The notes below the pieces were generated by a model. That model ran no database searches. It saw nothing but the letters and a program-made list of their open reading frames with translations, and had not been told where the DNA came from. Of a stretch of DNA of 64,000 nucleotides, positions 41,302 to 51,071 are shown in pieces. The position numbers and the translations under genes are program-made. Position 1 is the stretch's first letter, and each line of letters begins with the position of its first letter. Source of the stretch: Candidatus Zhuqueibacterota bacterium (GTDB lineage Bacteria; Zhuqueibacterota; Zhuqueibacteria; Thermofontimicrobiales; Thiofontviventaceae); the NCBI GenBank assembly GCA_016931935.1, contig JAFGDW010000271.1, forward strand, positions 44,806-108,805, given 5' to 3'.

Positions 41302-41431
41302 CAATGTCATTAAGTTAAGATGTATTCCATAAATGTGCTAAAATCGAGCCCTGAGCTTGACGAAGGGCGTCGGGGGACGTTGTCTTCGACAGGCTCAGGC
41401 AACGATCGAAAATTCCTTATTTTATGGCATT
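41302..41431. mobile_element. MITE-like element, CAATGTCATTAAGTTAAG family, copy 1
   Basis: Left end CAATGTCATTAAGTTAAG (41302-41319), degenerate right end CTTATTTTATGGCATT, flanked by the direct repeat TATGTATGAAT (41291-41301 and 41432-41442). Confidence 0.7.
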
Positions 41432-41450
41432 TATGTATGAATTATTATAA

Positions 41451-42530
41451 TCAGGTAAGCAGCTTAATCCTGGTGAATACATAGTTCAAATGATCTTCTT
41501 TAAGCACTTTTCTGAAAAATGGAGTATCTCCGAGCTGTTCCGGATTTTGACCATTTTGTTGCTTGAGATATTTTTTACCTCGTTTTTTATCGAACCAATA
41601 CACAAGATATATTTTTTTATTGGAAATTTCAATTGCAGTAATGCCGCGTTTTCCGATCACACATCCTGAATTAAACAGGCAGGGGACTACGGTGTGGGAA
41701 TCGTACAAACCGCTAGTTAGTGCACGATCCTTCTTTTTAGTATAGGAATGATGAAGTTCTTGTTTAAAATATTTGATATAATGCTCAATGACTTTTTTTT
41801 CGTTGTCATCGGCGGCCAGATAATTCCGGCAAAGTTGCTCAATTTTAAATTTCAGATAATCAATTTTAGATAACGATTCAAATAGCGGGCGATGAGTATG
41901 GCCAATAATCGACACAATTTTTTTACGGGCGGAAAATTTATAGACCTGTCGTTCCACACGAAATTTTCGTTTGCTGTCATAAGCAGTGGAACGGTTTTTT
42001 ATGTGCAACGGCTTGGCGAGGTAACGTAACACAAAACTGGCAACCTTGTGATGTTTCTCCAAATACGCCGATGCCTGATGGCCATGATAAACGAATAGTG
42101 TTTGTCCGTCATATTTCAATTTTATGGCGGGTAAAATATCGTGTTCGTATTTATGGTGATTCATGTTGGTCAATTCAAAGTCGTGATTGCCAATGATGCG
42201 ATACAACGTATTTCGGCCTTTAAATTCATCCAAAATGTCATACACACTTTTCCATTTTCGGGCAATTTTTTCATAAGAGAATTTTTGTAATTCTTCAATA
42301 TCGCCATTAAGAAATAAAGTGTAGTTCTTTTTTAGGTAATAATCCGTTAGAATATGTTTGAATAATTTGGAATTCTTTTTGAAATCGTCGCGAGCCGTAC
42401 CGTTCCCCATGTGCAAATCACTAAATATGACAATATCGTCGCGTCCGGTAATCTCCATTTCCGGTGCTTCCTGGAATAATCGTGTGAGATTATCCTGAAT
42501 CATCATCGTTTTAATATCTTTTCGAAACAT
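41451..42530 (-). CDS. Metallophosphoesterase family protein
   Basis: DIVIFSDLHMGNGTARDDF, LNGDIEEL, RIIGNHDFEL, IIGHTHRPLFE. Confidence 0.9.
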   Translation of the reverse strand: MFRKDIKTMMIQDNLTRLFQEAPEMEITGRDDIVIFSDLHMGNGTARDDFKKNSKLFKHILTDYYLKKNYTLFLNGDIEELQKFSYEKIARKWKSVYDILDEFKGRNTLYRIIGNHDFELTNMNHHKYEHDILPAIKLKYDGQTLFVYHGHQASAYLEKHHKVASFVLRYLAKPLHIKNRSTAYDSKRKFRVERQVYKFSARKKIVSIIGHTHRPLFESLSKIDYLKFKIEQLCRNYLAADDNEKKVIEHYIKYFKQELHHSYTKKKDRALTSGLYDSHTVVPCLFNSGCVIGKRGITAIEISNKKIYLVYWFDKKRGKKYLKQQNGQNPEQLGDTPFFRKVLKEDHLNYVFTRIKLLT

Positions 42531-43010
42531 GTACAGCCTTTAATTTTTTTCGTACTAATTCAGAAAATAAAGCCATGTTAACTGCATCAAACATGACAGA
42601 AGAGGTAATTAAACTGACGGAATCGATGGAAGTTTCTTTGGATCGTGCGCTTCCTGTGTTGAGTCTTTGTTTATTATCGCTGAAAATAAGTGTTTTCTTA
42701 ATAGAAGGTGCATTTGATTTTCTGCATCTATTCGGTTGGTTGGCTATTGCTAAGCGATTTCGTAAATCTTCATTTAGTGAACCACAAAATTGATAATTTC
42801 GCTTGATATTTACTTCATATTTTAATATACTGGTACTAATGTTAACATTGGGAAATATTGTGACTTTGAAATGTTACTTTTGACTGCATTTATTGTTCAA
42901 ACAAATATGGATTAGTCGCGGCAAAATTTTGTAAATATGATTTCTTCGAGAATAACCAGCGATATTAAGCTGATTGTTTAATGCTTTTTAAATTTATCGG
43001 GGAGGCAATT

Positions 43011-43889
43011 ATGAAAAACTATTATTTTATAATCGCACTGTTTGTTTTCGCAGTGGTTCTAACCTGTGGCAAAAAGCAGGATTCACAAACCAGGGCTGCG
43101 GATCAGCAAATTAAACTTACCCAGCAATGGGCGACAGATACATTACTGACGACATGTGAATCCGTCTTATACGATCCTGATCAGGATGTTTTGTATGTCT
43201 CCTGTATCAACGGCCAGCCATTGGAAAAGAACGGTAAAGGATTTATTGCCAGGGTGAATATGGATGGCACGATTAATGATTTAGAATGGGCAACCGGATT
43301 AAACGCACCCAAAGGTTCAGGTATTTGGAATGGAAAATTTTATGTTACGGATATCGATGAACTGGTGGAAATTGATTTAGCTACAGGTGAAATTGACAAT
43401 CGCTATCCAGCGGCCAATGCAACTTTCCTGAATGATATTGCTGTGGACAAATCCGGAAATGTTTATATGTCGGATATGTCGGAAACAAATAATGTCATTT
43501 ATATATTCAGCAATGGTGAACTCAAGATGTGGCTACAGGACCCGCAAATTGTGAGTCCCAATGGTGTGTTTGTCGATGGTAATAAACTGATTGTTGGGAC
43601 AAGCAAGGCTACGTTGAGTGCGGTTGATTTAGCGGACAAATCAATCACTAAAATTGCGGATACCGGATTTGGTATCGATGGCGTGCAAGCCGATGGAAAT
43701 GGCAATTATTTTGTGTCGGATTGGTCCGGAATGACGTCTGTCGTCACTTCAGGCGGAAAAATTCAAGTGCTATTGAATACCACAGAAAAGAAAATCAACT
43801 CCGCTGATATTGAATACATTCCCGCCAGGAAAATGCTGCTTACGCCGACATTTTTCGACAATCGCGTGATTGCGTATTTGGTTGAATAG
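43011..43889 (+). CDS. SMP-30/gluconolactonase-like beta-propeller lipoprotein
   Basis: Lipobox-like FAVVLTCGKK; NDIAVDKSGNVYMSDMSETNNVIYIF, PNGVFVDGNKLIVGT, GIDGVQADGNGNYFVSDWSG. SD GGGGAGG before the ATG at 43011. Confidence 0.75.
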   Translation: MKNYYFIIALFVFAVVLTCGKKQDSQTRAADQQIKLTQQWATDTLLTTCESVLYDPDQDVLYVSCINGQPLEKNGKGFIARVNMDGTINDLEWATGLNAPKGSGIWNGKFYVTDIDELVEIDLATGEIDNRYPAANATFLNDIAVDKSGNVYMSDMSETNNVIYIFSNGELKMWLQDPQIVSPNGVFVDGNKLIVGTSKATLSAVDLADKSITKIADTGFGIDGVQADGNGNYFVSDWSGMTSVVTSGGKIQVLLNTTEKKINSADIEYIPARKMLLTPTFFDNRVIAYLVE

Positions 43890-43928
43890 TTCCTTCATTG
43901 AAGATTACGAATTAGTTTAGAGATTAAA

Positions 43929-43961
43929 ACCCTTGCGAAGGTTTCAAACCTTCGCAAGGGT
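43929..43961. terminator. Perfect 16-bp hairpin between convergent genes
   Basis: ACCCTTGCGAAGGTTT-C-AAACCTTCGCAAGGGT; no strong T-run, so it may be a REP-type palindrome rather than a terminator. Confidence 0.55.
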
Positions 43962-44013
43962 AGATTTTCGCGAATTTTGAAAACAATCACTTTCAGCGTA
44001 CAAAAATCCTCGT

Positions 44014-44733
44014 TTACAATTTCATATTCTGCAACGCGAATTCCCAATTAACCAACTTATCCAATACCGCATTGACATAATCTGCCCGACGATTCTGATA
44101 GTCGAGATAATACGCATGCTCCCAGACATCGATAGTTAAAAGTGGTGTCATGCCCATGGTGAGTGGATTATCTGCATTACTGGTTTTAACAACCATCAAT
44201 GTCTCTCCATCCAGCACTAACCAGGCCCAGCCACTGCCAAATTGGGTCTGGGCGGCTGCGGCGAGTGCGATTTTGCAGGCATCCACCCCGTCAAAAGCAT
44301 CGTTCATTTTTTGAATTAGCGCTGCTGGCGGTTCGCCGCCGCCTTGCGGTTTCAGGCTATTCCAATAAAATGTGTGATTCCATACCTGAGCAGCGTTGTT
44401 AAATATCGCGATCTGATCGGGTTGATTATAAGTCTTTTTAATAATCTGCTTCAATGGCATATCAGCAAATTCGGTGCCGGTTACCAACTTGTTCAAATTA
44501 TTTACATACCCTTGATGATGTTTGTTGTAATGGAAGCTTATGGTTCGTTCAGAAATTACCGGTTGAAGTGCGTTTGGTGCGTAGGGAAGGGGCGGCAGTT
44601 GAAATTTATTTGTTTCATCTGCATGCAGCGAAAATGTTCCAGCCATAATCGCAGCAGTTGCACCGGCAGATGCTTTTATGAAACGCCGGCGACTTATTGA
44701 TGATTGTTTTTCATCGTTTTCATTCCACATCAT
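44014..44733 (-). CDS. Fe/Mn superoxide dismutase with Tat signal
   Basis: [85 protein letters not shown]. Confidence 0.95.
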   Translation of the reverse strand: MMWNENDEKQSSISRRRFIKASAGATAAIMAGTFSLHADETNKFQLPPLPYAPNALQPVISERTISFHYNKHHQGYVNNLNKLVTGTEFADMPLKQIIKKTYNQPDQIAIFNNAAQVWNHTFYWNSLKPQGGGEPPAALIQKMNDAFDGVDACKIALAAAAQTQFGSGWAWLVLDGETLMVVKTSNADNPLTMGMTPLLTIDVWEHAYYLDYQNRRADYVNAVLDKLVNWEFALQNMKL

Positions 44734-44910
44734 GCTGCCTCCAAGTTTTTAAAATTAATTGATTGTTATGAAAACAGTTTGCATAACGTAAATTTAATTT
44801 ACGATCAACATCGTATTCGGATTATAGACTCTAGCTCATGTGAAATCAAAGAATTCAGAAACGTTGGGTGAATAAAATTCCGAAAACCGTTTGAAATGTT
44901 GCCAATTTTT

Positions 44911-45660
44911 TTATTCATCACGAAAACGTGCAACCGCAACTTTTTTACCTTCGCTTAATGATGTGATATAAGAAACCAACGCAATCATGGACGCATCATC
45001 CAATGGCAGTGGCGTTTGCTGAAGTTGAGTTTCGATGCATGTATTGATCTGCTGTTCGAGAATAATCACACGATTTTGATGGCTCCGATATCGTGGGTAG
45101 ATGGCAGCGATTCCATCCAAACTCACGAACGATTCAGCCGCCTGTGTTTTGTACTCCGACGTATGGCAGTGCGCGCATATTTTACGATTGCTACTCAAGC
45201 TTGAATCATAAAACAGCGCCTTGCCTTTGGATGTCCATTCGTCACGAATGGTATGCGGTTGGGCCATGCGTATCTGTTTACCATTGGCAAATGCTTTCAC
45301 GAATAGGACCACAGCGTTGGCATCATCGCTTCCGATAATCCATGGTTCACCAAGACTTTCGTGGACAACGGCAAAGTTGTGCGTCATTGAAATGGTGGCC
45401 ATTGTCTTCAACACATGTTTGTAGCGGGGATAGGTCTCCGCATTTGTTAATGATCCATCCGGGTGGCACGATTCACAATTTCGCCCGCTTCGTCCGATGG
45501 TTTCGTCAAACCAAATAGATTGTCCCCGTTCATACGCATTATGCTCCATGAAACGTGCTTTTTCAGCAAGTTCGGGATCGGAATATCGGATTGTTTGTGA
45601 CGATTGACAATGTATCAGGATTACAACCAAAATTAAAGGAATAAGTATGTATAATTTCAT
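44911..45660 (-). CDS. Cytochrome c family protein (two CXXCH motifs)
   Basis: NCESCHPDG and CAHCHTSEY haem-binding motifs; N-terminal lipoprotein-like signal. Confidence 0.85.
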   Translation of the reverse strand: MKLYILIPLILVVILIHCQSSQTIRYSDPELAEKARFMEHNAYERGQSIWFDETIGRSGRNCESCHPDGSLTNAETYPRYKHVLKTMATISMTHNFAVVHESLGEPWIIGSDDANAVVLFVKAFANGKQIRMAQPHTIRDEWTSKGKALFYDSSLSSNRKICAHCHTSEYKTQAAESFVSLDGIAAIYPRYRSHQNRVIILEQQINTCIETQLQQTPLPLDDASMIALVSYITSLSEGKKVAVARFRDE

Positions 45661-45723
45661 GCATCATCTCATTTTTTATTTCGCATTTCAAGCACATAAC
45701 GTTTGCATTTTCAAAAAGCCATT

Positions 45724-47001
45724 TTAATATGAATATAAATTTCCCGATACAAGCCGCAAATCACCGGTGCCTTGTTCATCGAGAAAAACGAATTTCTTTT
45801 TTAACTCATCATAATACCAAATTTCGTACTCGGCAAAACCGAATTGAGAGGGTGTGCTGTATTCGACTGCGTCGGGTGGACCGTAGATGATATAAACTTT
45901 TCCCTGATCGGTTGACCAACCATTACTGTCGTCTGAAAATTGTAAGTTTGCTGTATTAACACGCTTATAATACTCCTGAAATAGCTCATTTTTATCAGAG
46001 AGTGGTGTCGGATCGCGCAACTTCCAAAATTCTTTAAACAGGCTATCCTGAATTGCGCTACGTGCATTTTTTATATTATTCCATTCATTGCCTTGCGCTA
46101 CCAACTGTAACTGTTCGATCATGGAGGGTGTTAGCTGCATGTTTATTGTGCCTGTCTGCCAGTTGTCATTGTCCTCAACGAAGCGCACCCGTTTTGATTT
46201 TGTAACTGTTTGCACATCACTTCGAGCGGTTAATTTTAGAGTAATTGTACCGCGCGCTATCTGTTCACGGCGAAGTTGAATGAACAGCGGACTGATTTCG
46301 TTGTTGGGTTGAATAGTTCCTGAATATAATGTTGTTTGAATATCATTCGGCTGAATTGCCTGGAGCTCCAGTTGAATTTTAGAATGCGTTTGTGGTCGCT
46401 GCAAAATGAAATAGACAAAATGCGGCTCACTCAAGGTTACTTGCATAGGATAAATCACTGTACGTTTGCTGGTTGTATTAAGACTATCCATTGTTACAAT
46501 ATAAAAATCGCTTATTTGTAATTTGTTACGGTCAAATTTCGGGATGGATAGCTTGCGGACTGTTTGCGATGTTCCACCGGAGTTTAAATCGAATAGCCGT
46601 GCATTGATTTCATATTCTCCCGGTCTAATTTGAAAACGAAAGTAATGTTGCCGGGCTAACGCCATGGAAATTGTTTCACTGTACGATAATTCAACCGCCA
46701 GAAAGGTTGTATCACGGGTGAGTACAGCAACACCGTTGGCGTCGTCGATTTCCAGATTAATTTGATAGCGGGAAACAAAATTTGAATCATTTTTTTGGAA
46801 TTGAAGTTGACTATTCGAAAACCATAAAAGCACATCCAATTCTGAATATGCAGGATCATTCCCCGGGAATACAGCCAACTCCATCCGGACCGATCTGGAT
46901 GGCATATCGTGTGGTTGCCGAGGTTGTGAGTGCAGCGTTGCTGCTATCATTGTCATGAGAAGAAAGCATGTAAGTTTTAATAATCTATTTGAATGATTCA
47001 T
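45724..47001 (-). CDS. GWxTD domain-containing protein
   Basis: DDSNGWSTDQGKVYIIYGPPDAVEYSTPSQFGFAEYEIWYYDELKKKFVFLDEQGTGDLRLV. Confidence 0.9.
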   Translation of the reverse strand: MNHSNRLLKLTCFLLMTMIAATLHSQPRQPHDMPSRSVRMELAVFPGNDPAYSELDVLLWFSNSQLQFQKNDSNFVSRYQINLEIDDANGVAVLTRDTTFLAVELSYSETISMALARQHYFRFQIRPGEYEINARLFDLNSGGTSQTVRKLSIPKFDRNKLQISDFYIVTMDSLNTTSKRTVIYPMQVTLSEPHFVYFILQRPQTHSKIQLELQAIQPNDIQTTLYSGTIQPNNEISPLFIQLRREQIARGTITLKLTARSDVQTVTKSKRVRFVEDNDNWQTGTINMQLTPSMIEQLQLVAQGNEWNNIKNARSAIQDSLFKEFWKLRDPTPLSDKNELFQEYYKRVNTANLQFSDDSNGWSTDQGKVYIIYGPPDAVEYSTPSQFGFAEYEIWYYDELKKKFVFLDEQGTGDLRLVSGNLYSY

Positions 47002-47041
47002 ACGTGCCTCGTAAGAAATATATGTTCACATAACTATTACA

Positions 47042-50000
47042 CTAAAAATCCAGCCCCAGCGAGAAATAGTAAATCGGCTTGCTCGTCTGGTTGAAGTCAG
47101 TTCGCCAGGCAGCATCAAATTTCAATAGAAAAATATACACATTCGCCCGGATACCATAACCGAAGCCGGTGGCGATGTCCTTAACGTAGCGTTCACCATT
47201 TGATGTTTTTGCTGAAAACCGCCATGCATTGTCATTCGTCCAGGCCGAACCAGCGTCAATAAACGAAACACCGCGAATATTTTGAAAGCCAACCGGAATC
47301 GGGAACCGTGCAATTAAGTATTGGATAAAGGGATATCGAAATTCGATATTTAATAACGCGGCGCGTGTTCCAACAAGCTCATAATAATTGGCGCCACGCA
47401 GCGGTGTCATCCAATTCGATAAAAAATAATCGGGAAGTGTGAATACATTAATATCCCGCTCGAATTTGTAGTTGATCCAGTTTTCGGTTCCCCCCATAAT
47501 GAACAAGGTCGGATTTTTTCCGGCGCTTACGCCACCTGCAAAACGCAAAGCCAGGCTATAGTCTTTGCGAATTGTGTAATAATGGCGGAAGTCAAAGTTC
47601 CCGGTAATAAATTCTTTACCATCGTTGCCTAACTTTGGACTGGCAGAAATTCCGATATGATTACGAGCGCCACTGCCAGGTCCGTAGTACGCCCAAATAG
47701 AGTTATCAGACGTGTAACCGAGCGTCGGCATTATGATGTTATATGAAATCTCTGGGAGAAATGAATACGAAAGCAATTTCTGAGAAATATTGACATATTG
47801 AATATCCATATCGATCCGCCGGAATCTGGAAATCGGATAAGACGCCTGCAGTGAAATTCCCCGATTGGCAAATCGGGCCGATCCAAAATTGGTCGCGTAT
47901 AGATCCACAAACTGATAGCCTGCCACACTCCAGTCCGTCCTGGGTTTCAGGTATTGATATGACAGGTAAAAATCGCTGTTCATTAAACTCTGCATCAGAT
48001 TCGCTCCGATAACAATCTGATGATTTCCCAGCAAATCACTCAATGACATTTGAGTCAGCCCTTGAAAACCGTAAATAGGATCATAGCCGGCATTGGCGCC
48101 GATGTTGTCAATTGAAAATTTTATTCGATAATTGTTGGTTTTAAATTCGCCGCTGGAATCGCGAATTGTGGATTGTTGTAGCCGAACCGGCTGAATTGCC
48201 TGATATTGCGCATCGATAATTCCGCGTCGGAAATCACGTCCGAACACAAATCGTGAAAAATCGGTTGTTTGCTGCACCGTACGTGTAATCAGGTCGCGTT
48301 CTTCACGTGAAAAGGTCGTTGTATTTGTTCGGTCTTCCTGCTTACTAAATGTTTGGGCATAAATCGTAAGTGGCGGGGGAAGTGTATCCTTTGCTACGCC
48401 GAAAGGATCTGCCCATAAGTAGATATTATAGCCGCCATTGGCAAATGCAGTAAAGGCCAATCGTTTGCTTCGAATCCCCCACGATATTTGGGCGCTGCCG
48501 GAAATCAAGTTGGTTAATGTGGTTTCTTTTCCACTTTGAATGTCGCGATAGTAAATATTGGCAACCCCACTCTGATCGGAGACATATAGCAGATATGTTC
48601 CGTCGGGATGCCAGACAGGCGATGTCTGGTTAAATGGAGAATCGGTAATCCGCCGCATCCCCGATCCATCTTTGTGGATAATATAAATATCAGTTGAATG
48701 ATAATCATAATCTTCGATGCGAATATCGCCAATCAGTTCTGTGGGTTCAACATTTTCCTTGCGATCAGAAACGAAAGCAATGTCGTTACCATCCGGCGAC
48801 CAGGCAGGCTCAAGATCAGTGAAAATATCGTTGGTTACATGACGCAGTTGGTCGGTTTGGCGATCATAGATATAGATGTCCGAATGCCCGTCTTTGACAC
48901 CTACAAATGCGATTTCATCTGAAACCGGTGACCACGCCGGCGCAAATAATCCATCCAGTCCGAATTTGTGGATAGCAACAATTTCCTTCTTATCGACATG
49001 CATTATTTGCAGGGCATCTTCGCCAGCGGCGCGCGCTGTAAATGCCAAATAGTTCCCATCCGGTGACCAGCTCATGCCGGGCCGTAACCATTGCAATTCT
49101 TCAAGATCAGCTTTTTTCTGCCCGGATGCCAGCCGCGTGATGTTGGTTTTATCGGTTGCCTGTACCATGTAAATATCAAAATAACCGGTGCGGTCAGTCA
49201 GAAATGCCACGCGATCGCCTTTGGGGGAAACGGCCGGGCTATTGTTGATGAAGTTTCCCCATTTAACATGATCGGTTAACCGTTGGCCGTACTCATTGGG
49301 TTCCTTGCGGAGCGCCACATCGGGCCAGTATTTTTTGCGCATGTAGCTGAGCCATTTGTCACTACTATCTTCCAATGGTTCATTCAGTGCTGCGCGCCAC
49401 GCTTTTTCGAAATTCCGAGTCGATTTAGTGCGTTGCAATAGTTCGGTTATTTTCTGCCTGCCATAGGTTTCTTCAATGTATTTCAGAACCGCTTGCCCGC
49501 CTTTATAAGCCAGAAATGCCTGAAGATAGGGGATTGGTGGCAGGTAACCGTTGCGAGTTGCGTCGCGAACAAACATATCCGAGTCGGTATCCCAGCCGAT
49601 TGATGTATACTCGGCAAGGCCTTCAATAAACCAAAGCGGTGGCGCACCACGCGAGACGCCCTGAATAATAGAACCCGCGCCAGCGCCATATAAAAATTGC
49701 AACATTACCGCATGGGTCAATTCATGATGAATGACATGCCGGAATTGTTCATAGGAACCATCAAACGGTAACACAACGCGGTTTTTGAAAAATTCGGTAA
49801 AACCGCCCACACTTTCACCGACAATTTGTGATGAGATATTTGTCTCTGTGAAGTCGTTGTGGGATCGATAAATTACAATCGGGATACGTTCGATTAATTC
49901 ATAATTAAATAAGTGGCTCAATGTGACATAGGACGATTCCGCTACCGCAGCCCCAAATGTTGCTAATTTCTGTCCGCCTTGATAATAATAAATATCAAAA

Positions 50001-50140
50001 TGCTCGGACTGAATAAATTCCCATTGCTGATGTTCGTATTGAATTTTATTGCGCCCGAATTGCTGGGCAAAAACATGTGGTGAGATAAACGTTTGAATCA
50101 GAAGGTATGCTAAACTGAATACGATTAATTTTTTTATCAT
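47042..50140 (-). CDS. Peptidase MA-like + TolB/PD40 beta-propeller + outer-membrane beta-barrel fusion
   Basis: HHELTHAVMLQFLYGAG...PPLWFIEGLAEYTS; SPDGNYLAFTARAAGED / SPDGNDIAFVSDRKE; C-terminal barrel (surface antigen-like) ending ...YYFSLGLDF. Start at MIKKLIVFSLAY with GGAGAG SD. Confidence 0.85.
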   Translation of the reverse strand: MIKKLIVFSLAYLLIQTFISPHVFAQQFGRNKIQYEHQQWEFIQSEHFDIYYYQGGQKLATFGAAVAESSYVTLSHLFNYELIERIPIVIYRSHNDFTETNISSQIVGESVGGFTEFFKNRVVLPFDGSYEQFRHVIHHELTHAVMLQFLYGAGAGSIIQGVSRGAPPLWFIEGLAEYTSIGWDTDSDMFVRDATRNGYLPPIPYLQAFLAYKGGQAVLKYIEETYGRQKITELLQRTKSTRNFEKAWRAALNEPLEDSSDKWLSYMRKKYWPDVALRKEPNEYGQRLTDHVKWGNFINNSPAVSPKGDRVAFLTDRTGYFDIYMVQATDKTNITRLASGQKKADLEELQWLRPGMSWSPDGNYLAFTARAAGEDALQIMHVDKKEIVAIHKFGLDGLFAPAWSPVSDEIAFVGVKDGHSDIYIYDRQTDQLRHVTNDIFTDLEPAWSPDGNDIAFVSDRKENVEPTELIGDIRIEDYDYHSTDIYIIHKDGSGMRRITDSPFNQTSPVWHPDGTYLLYVSDQSGVANIYYRDIQSGKETTLTNLISGSAQISWGIRSKRLAFTAFANGGYNIYLWADPFGVAKDTLPPPLTIYAQTFSKQEDRTNTTTFSREERDLITRTVQQTTDFSRFVFGRDFRRGIIDAQYQAIQPVRLQQSTIRDSSGEFKTNNYRIKFSIDNIGANAGYDPIYGFQGLTQMSLSDLLGNHQIVIGANLMQSLMNSDFYLSYQYLKPRTDWSVAGYQFVDLYATNFGSARFANRGISLQASYPISRFRRIDMDIQYVNISQKLLSYSFLPEISYNIIMPTLGYTSDNSIWAYYGPGSGARNHIGISASPKLGNDGKEFITGNFDFRHYYTIRKDYSLALRFAGGVSAGKNPTLFIMGGTENWINYKFERDINVFTLPDYFLSNWMTPLRGANYYELVGTRAALLNIEFRYPFIQYLIARFPIPVGFQNIRGVSFIDAGSAWTNDNAWRFSAKTSNGERYVKDIATGFGYGIRANVYIFLLKFDAAWRTDFNQTSKPIYYFSLGLDF

Positions 50141-50273
50141 CTCTCCTCCGCAGCATAAATCCATCATTTTTTAAACCTGCGTGAATGTGTTGCTGATTTT
50201 ACGTGCAAGCAAACATAAATTATAAGAGAGAGAATCAATGTAGCAAAAATTATAGTTACTATTCAACGGAGCA

Positions 50274-50353
50274 TGTCATTCCGGTTTTGATCCACTGTTT
50301 TTGTGGGTTAAATCATGCCATAGGCAGATGCGCCGTGGCGTGCCGGAATGACA
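50274..50353. repeat. Inverted repeat pair TGTCATTCCGG/CCGGAATGACA
   Basis: Perfect 11-bp arms at 50274-50284 and 50343-50353, with imperfect outward extension. Confidence 0.5.
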
Positions 50354-50508
50354 GCACGGCTGAATGGATACGAATTATTTTATTTCAATCAAGGCTTATC
50401 ACGCAGGATATTTGTAATTTCATCTTAATATTTTAAATATTTTAACAACACAAATTTTAAATATGTTTCAAAAATAAATGAAAAGCAGACTAGAATTGTT
50501 TATTACTC

Positions 50509-50683
50509 GATGTCATTAAGTTAAGCTGATATTTCTTGATCTTAGATTCCTAACATGCTTCGACTTCGCTCAGCATGAAGCAGTCGTTGACTTCACGCTG
50601 AACCCTTCGTCAAGCTCAGGATAAACTCCGTCGAAGTGTGAATAGGTCAAATAACTAACTTTTGTCTTAACTTAATGGCATTG
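50509..50683. mobile_element. MITE-like element, CAATGTCATTAAGTTAAG family, copy 2
   Basis: 18-bp TIRs CGATGTCATTAAGTTAAG (50509-50526) / CTTAACTTAATGGCATTG (50666-50683), flanked by the 10-bp direct repeat GTTTATTACT (50499-50508 and 50684-50693). Confidence 0.8.
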
Positions 50684-51071
50684 GTTTATTACTATTCAAT
50701 TATCGACAATCTGTCGACAGGATGAGTCGCTGATTCATCCTTAGCGGAGGTTTTTAGATAGCCTCTTAATCGCTGTTTTTAGTCATTAAAATTTTGAAAG
50801 CGAAAATGTATACTTGTATCGAAGTGGTTTTGAGATTCTTCTCGTTAAGTACCTCCTCTTAGTCTCCTTCTTTGAAAGGATGAGAAATTATGGACAATCT
50901 CAAAACCATTTCGGAAGCAGTATATTTATTCAGCAATCGTAGATCGTCAACGGCGGGACGAAGCCGACACGATTCGGTTCTATTTTTGCGTATGTTGCCT
51001 TCGACAAGCTCAGGCAACGTAAACGTCATGCTGCTTCAATAAAATAACTTGGCTTATGAGTTACATGAAAA

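Noticed and set aside
42575-42793. 72-aa plus-strand ORF between the phosphoesterase and SMP-30-like genes
   Set aside because: No family resemblance or clear ribosome-binding site; coding status unsupported.
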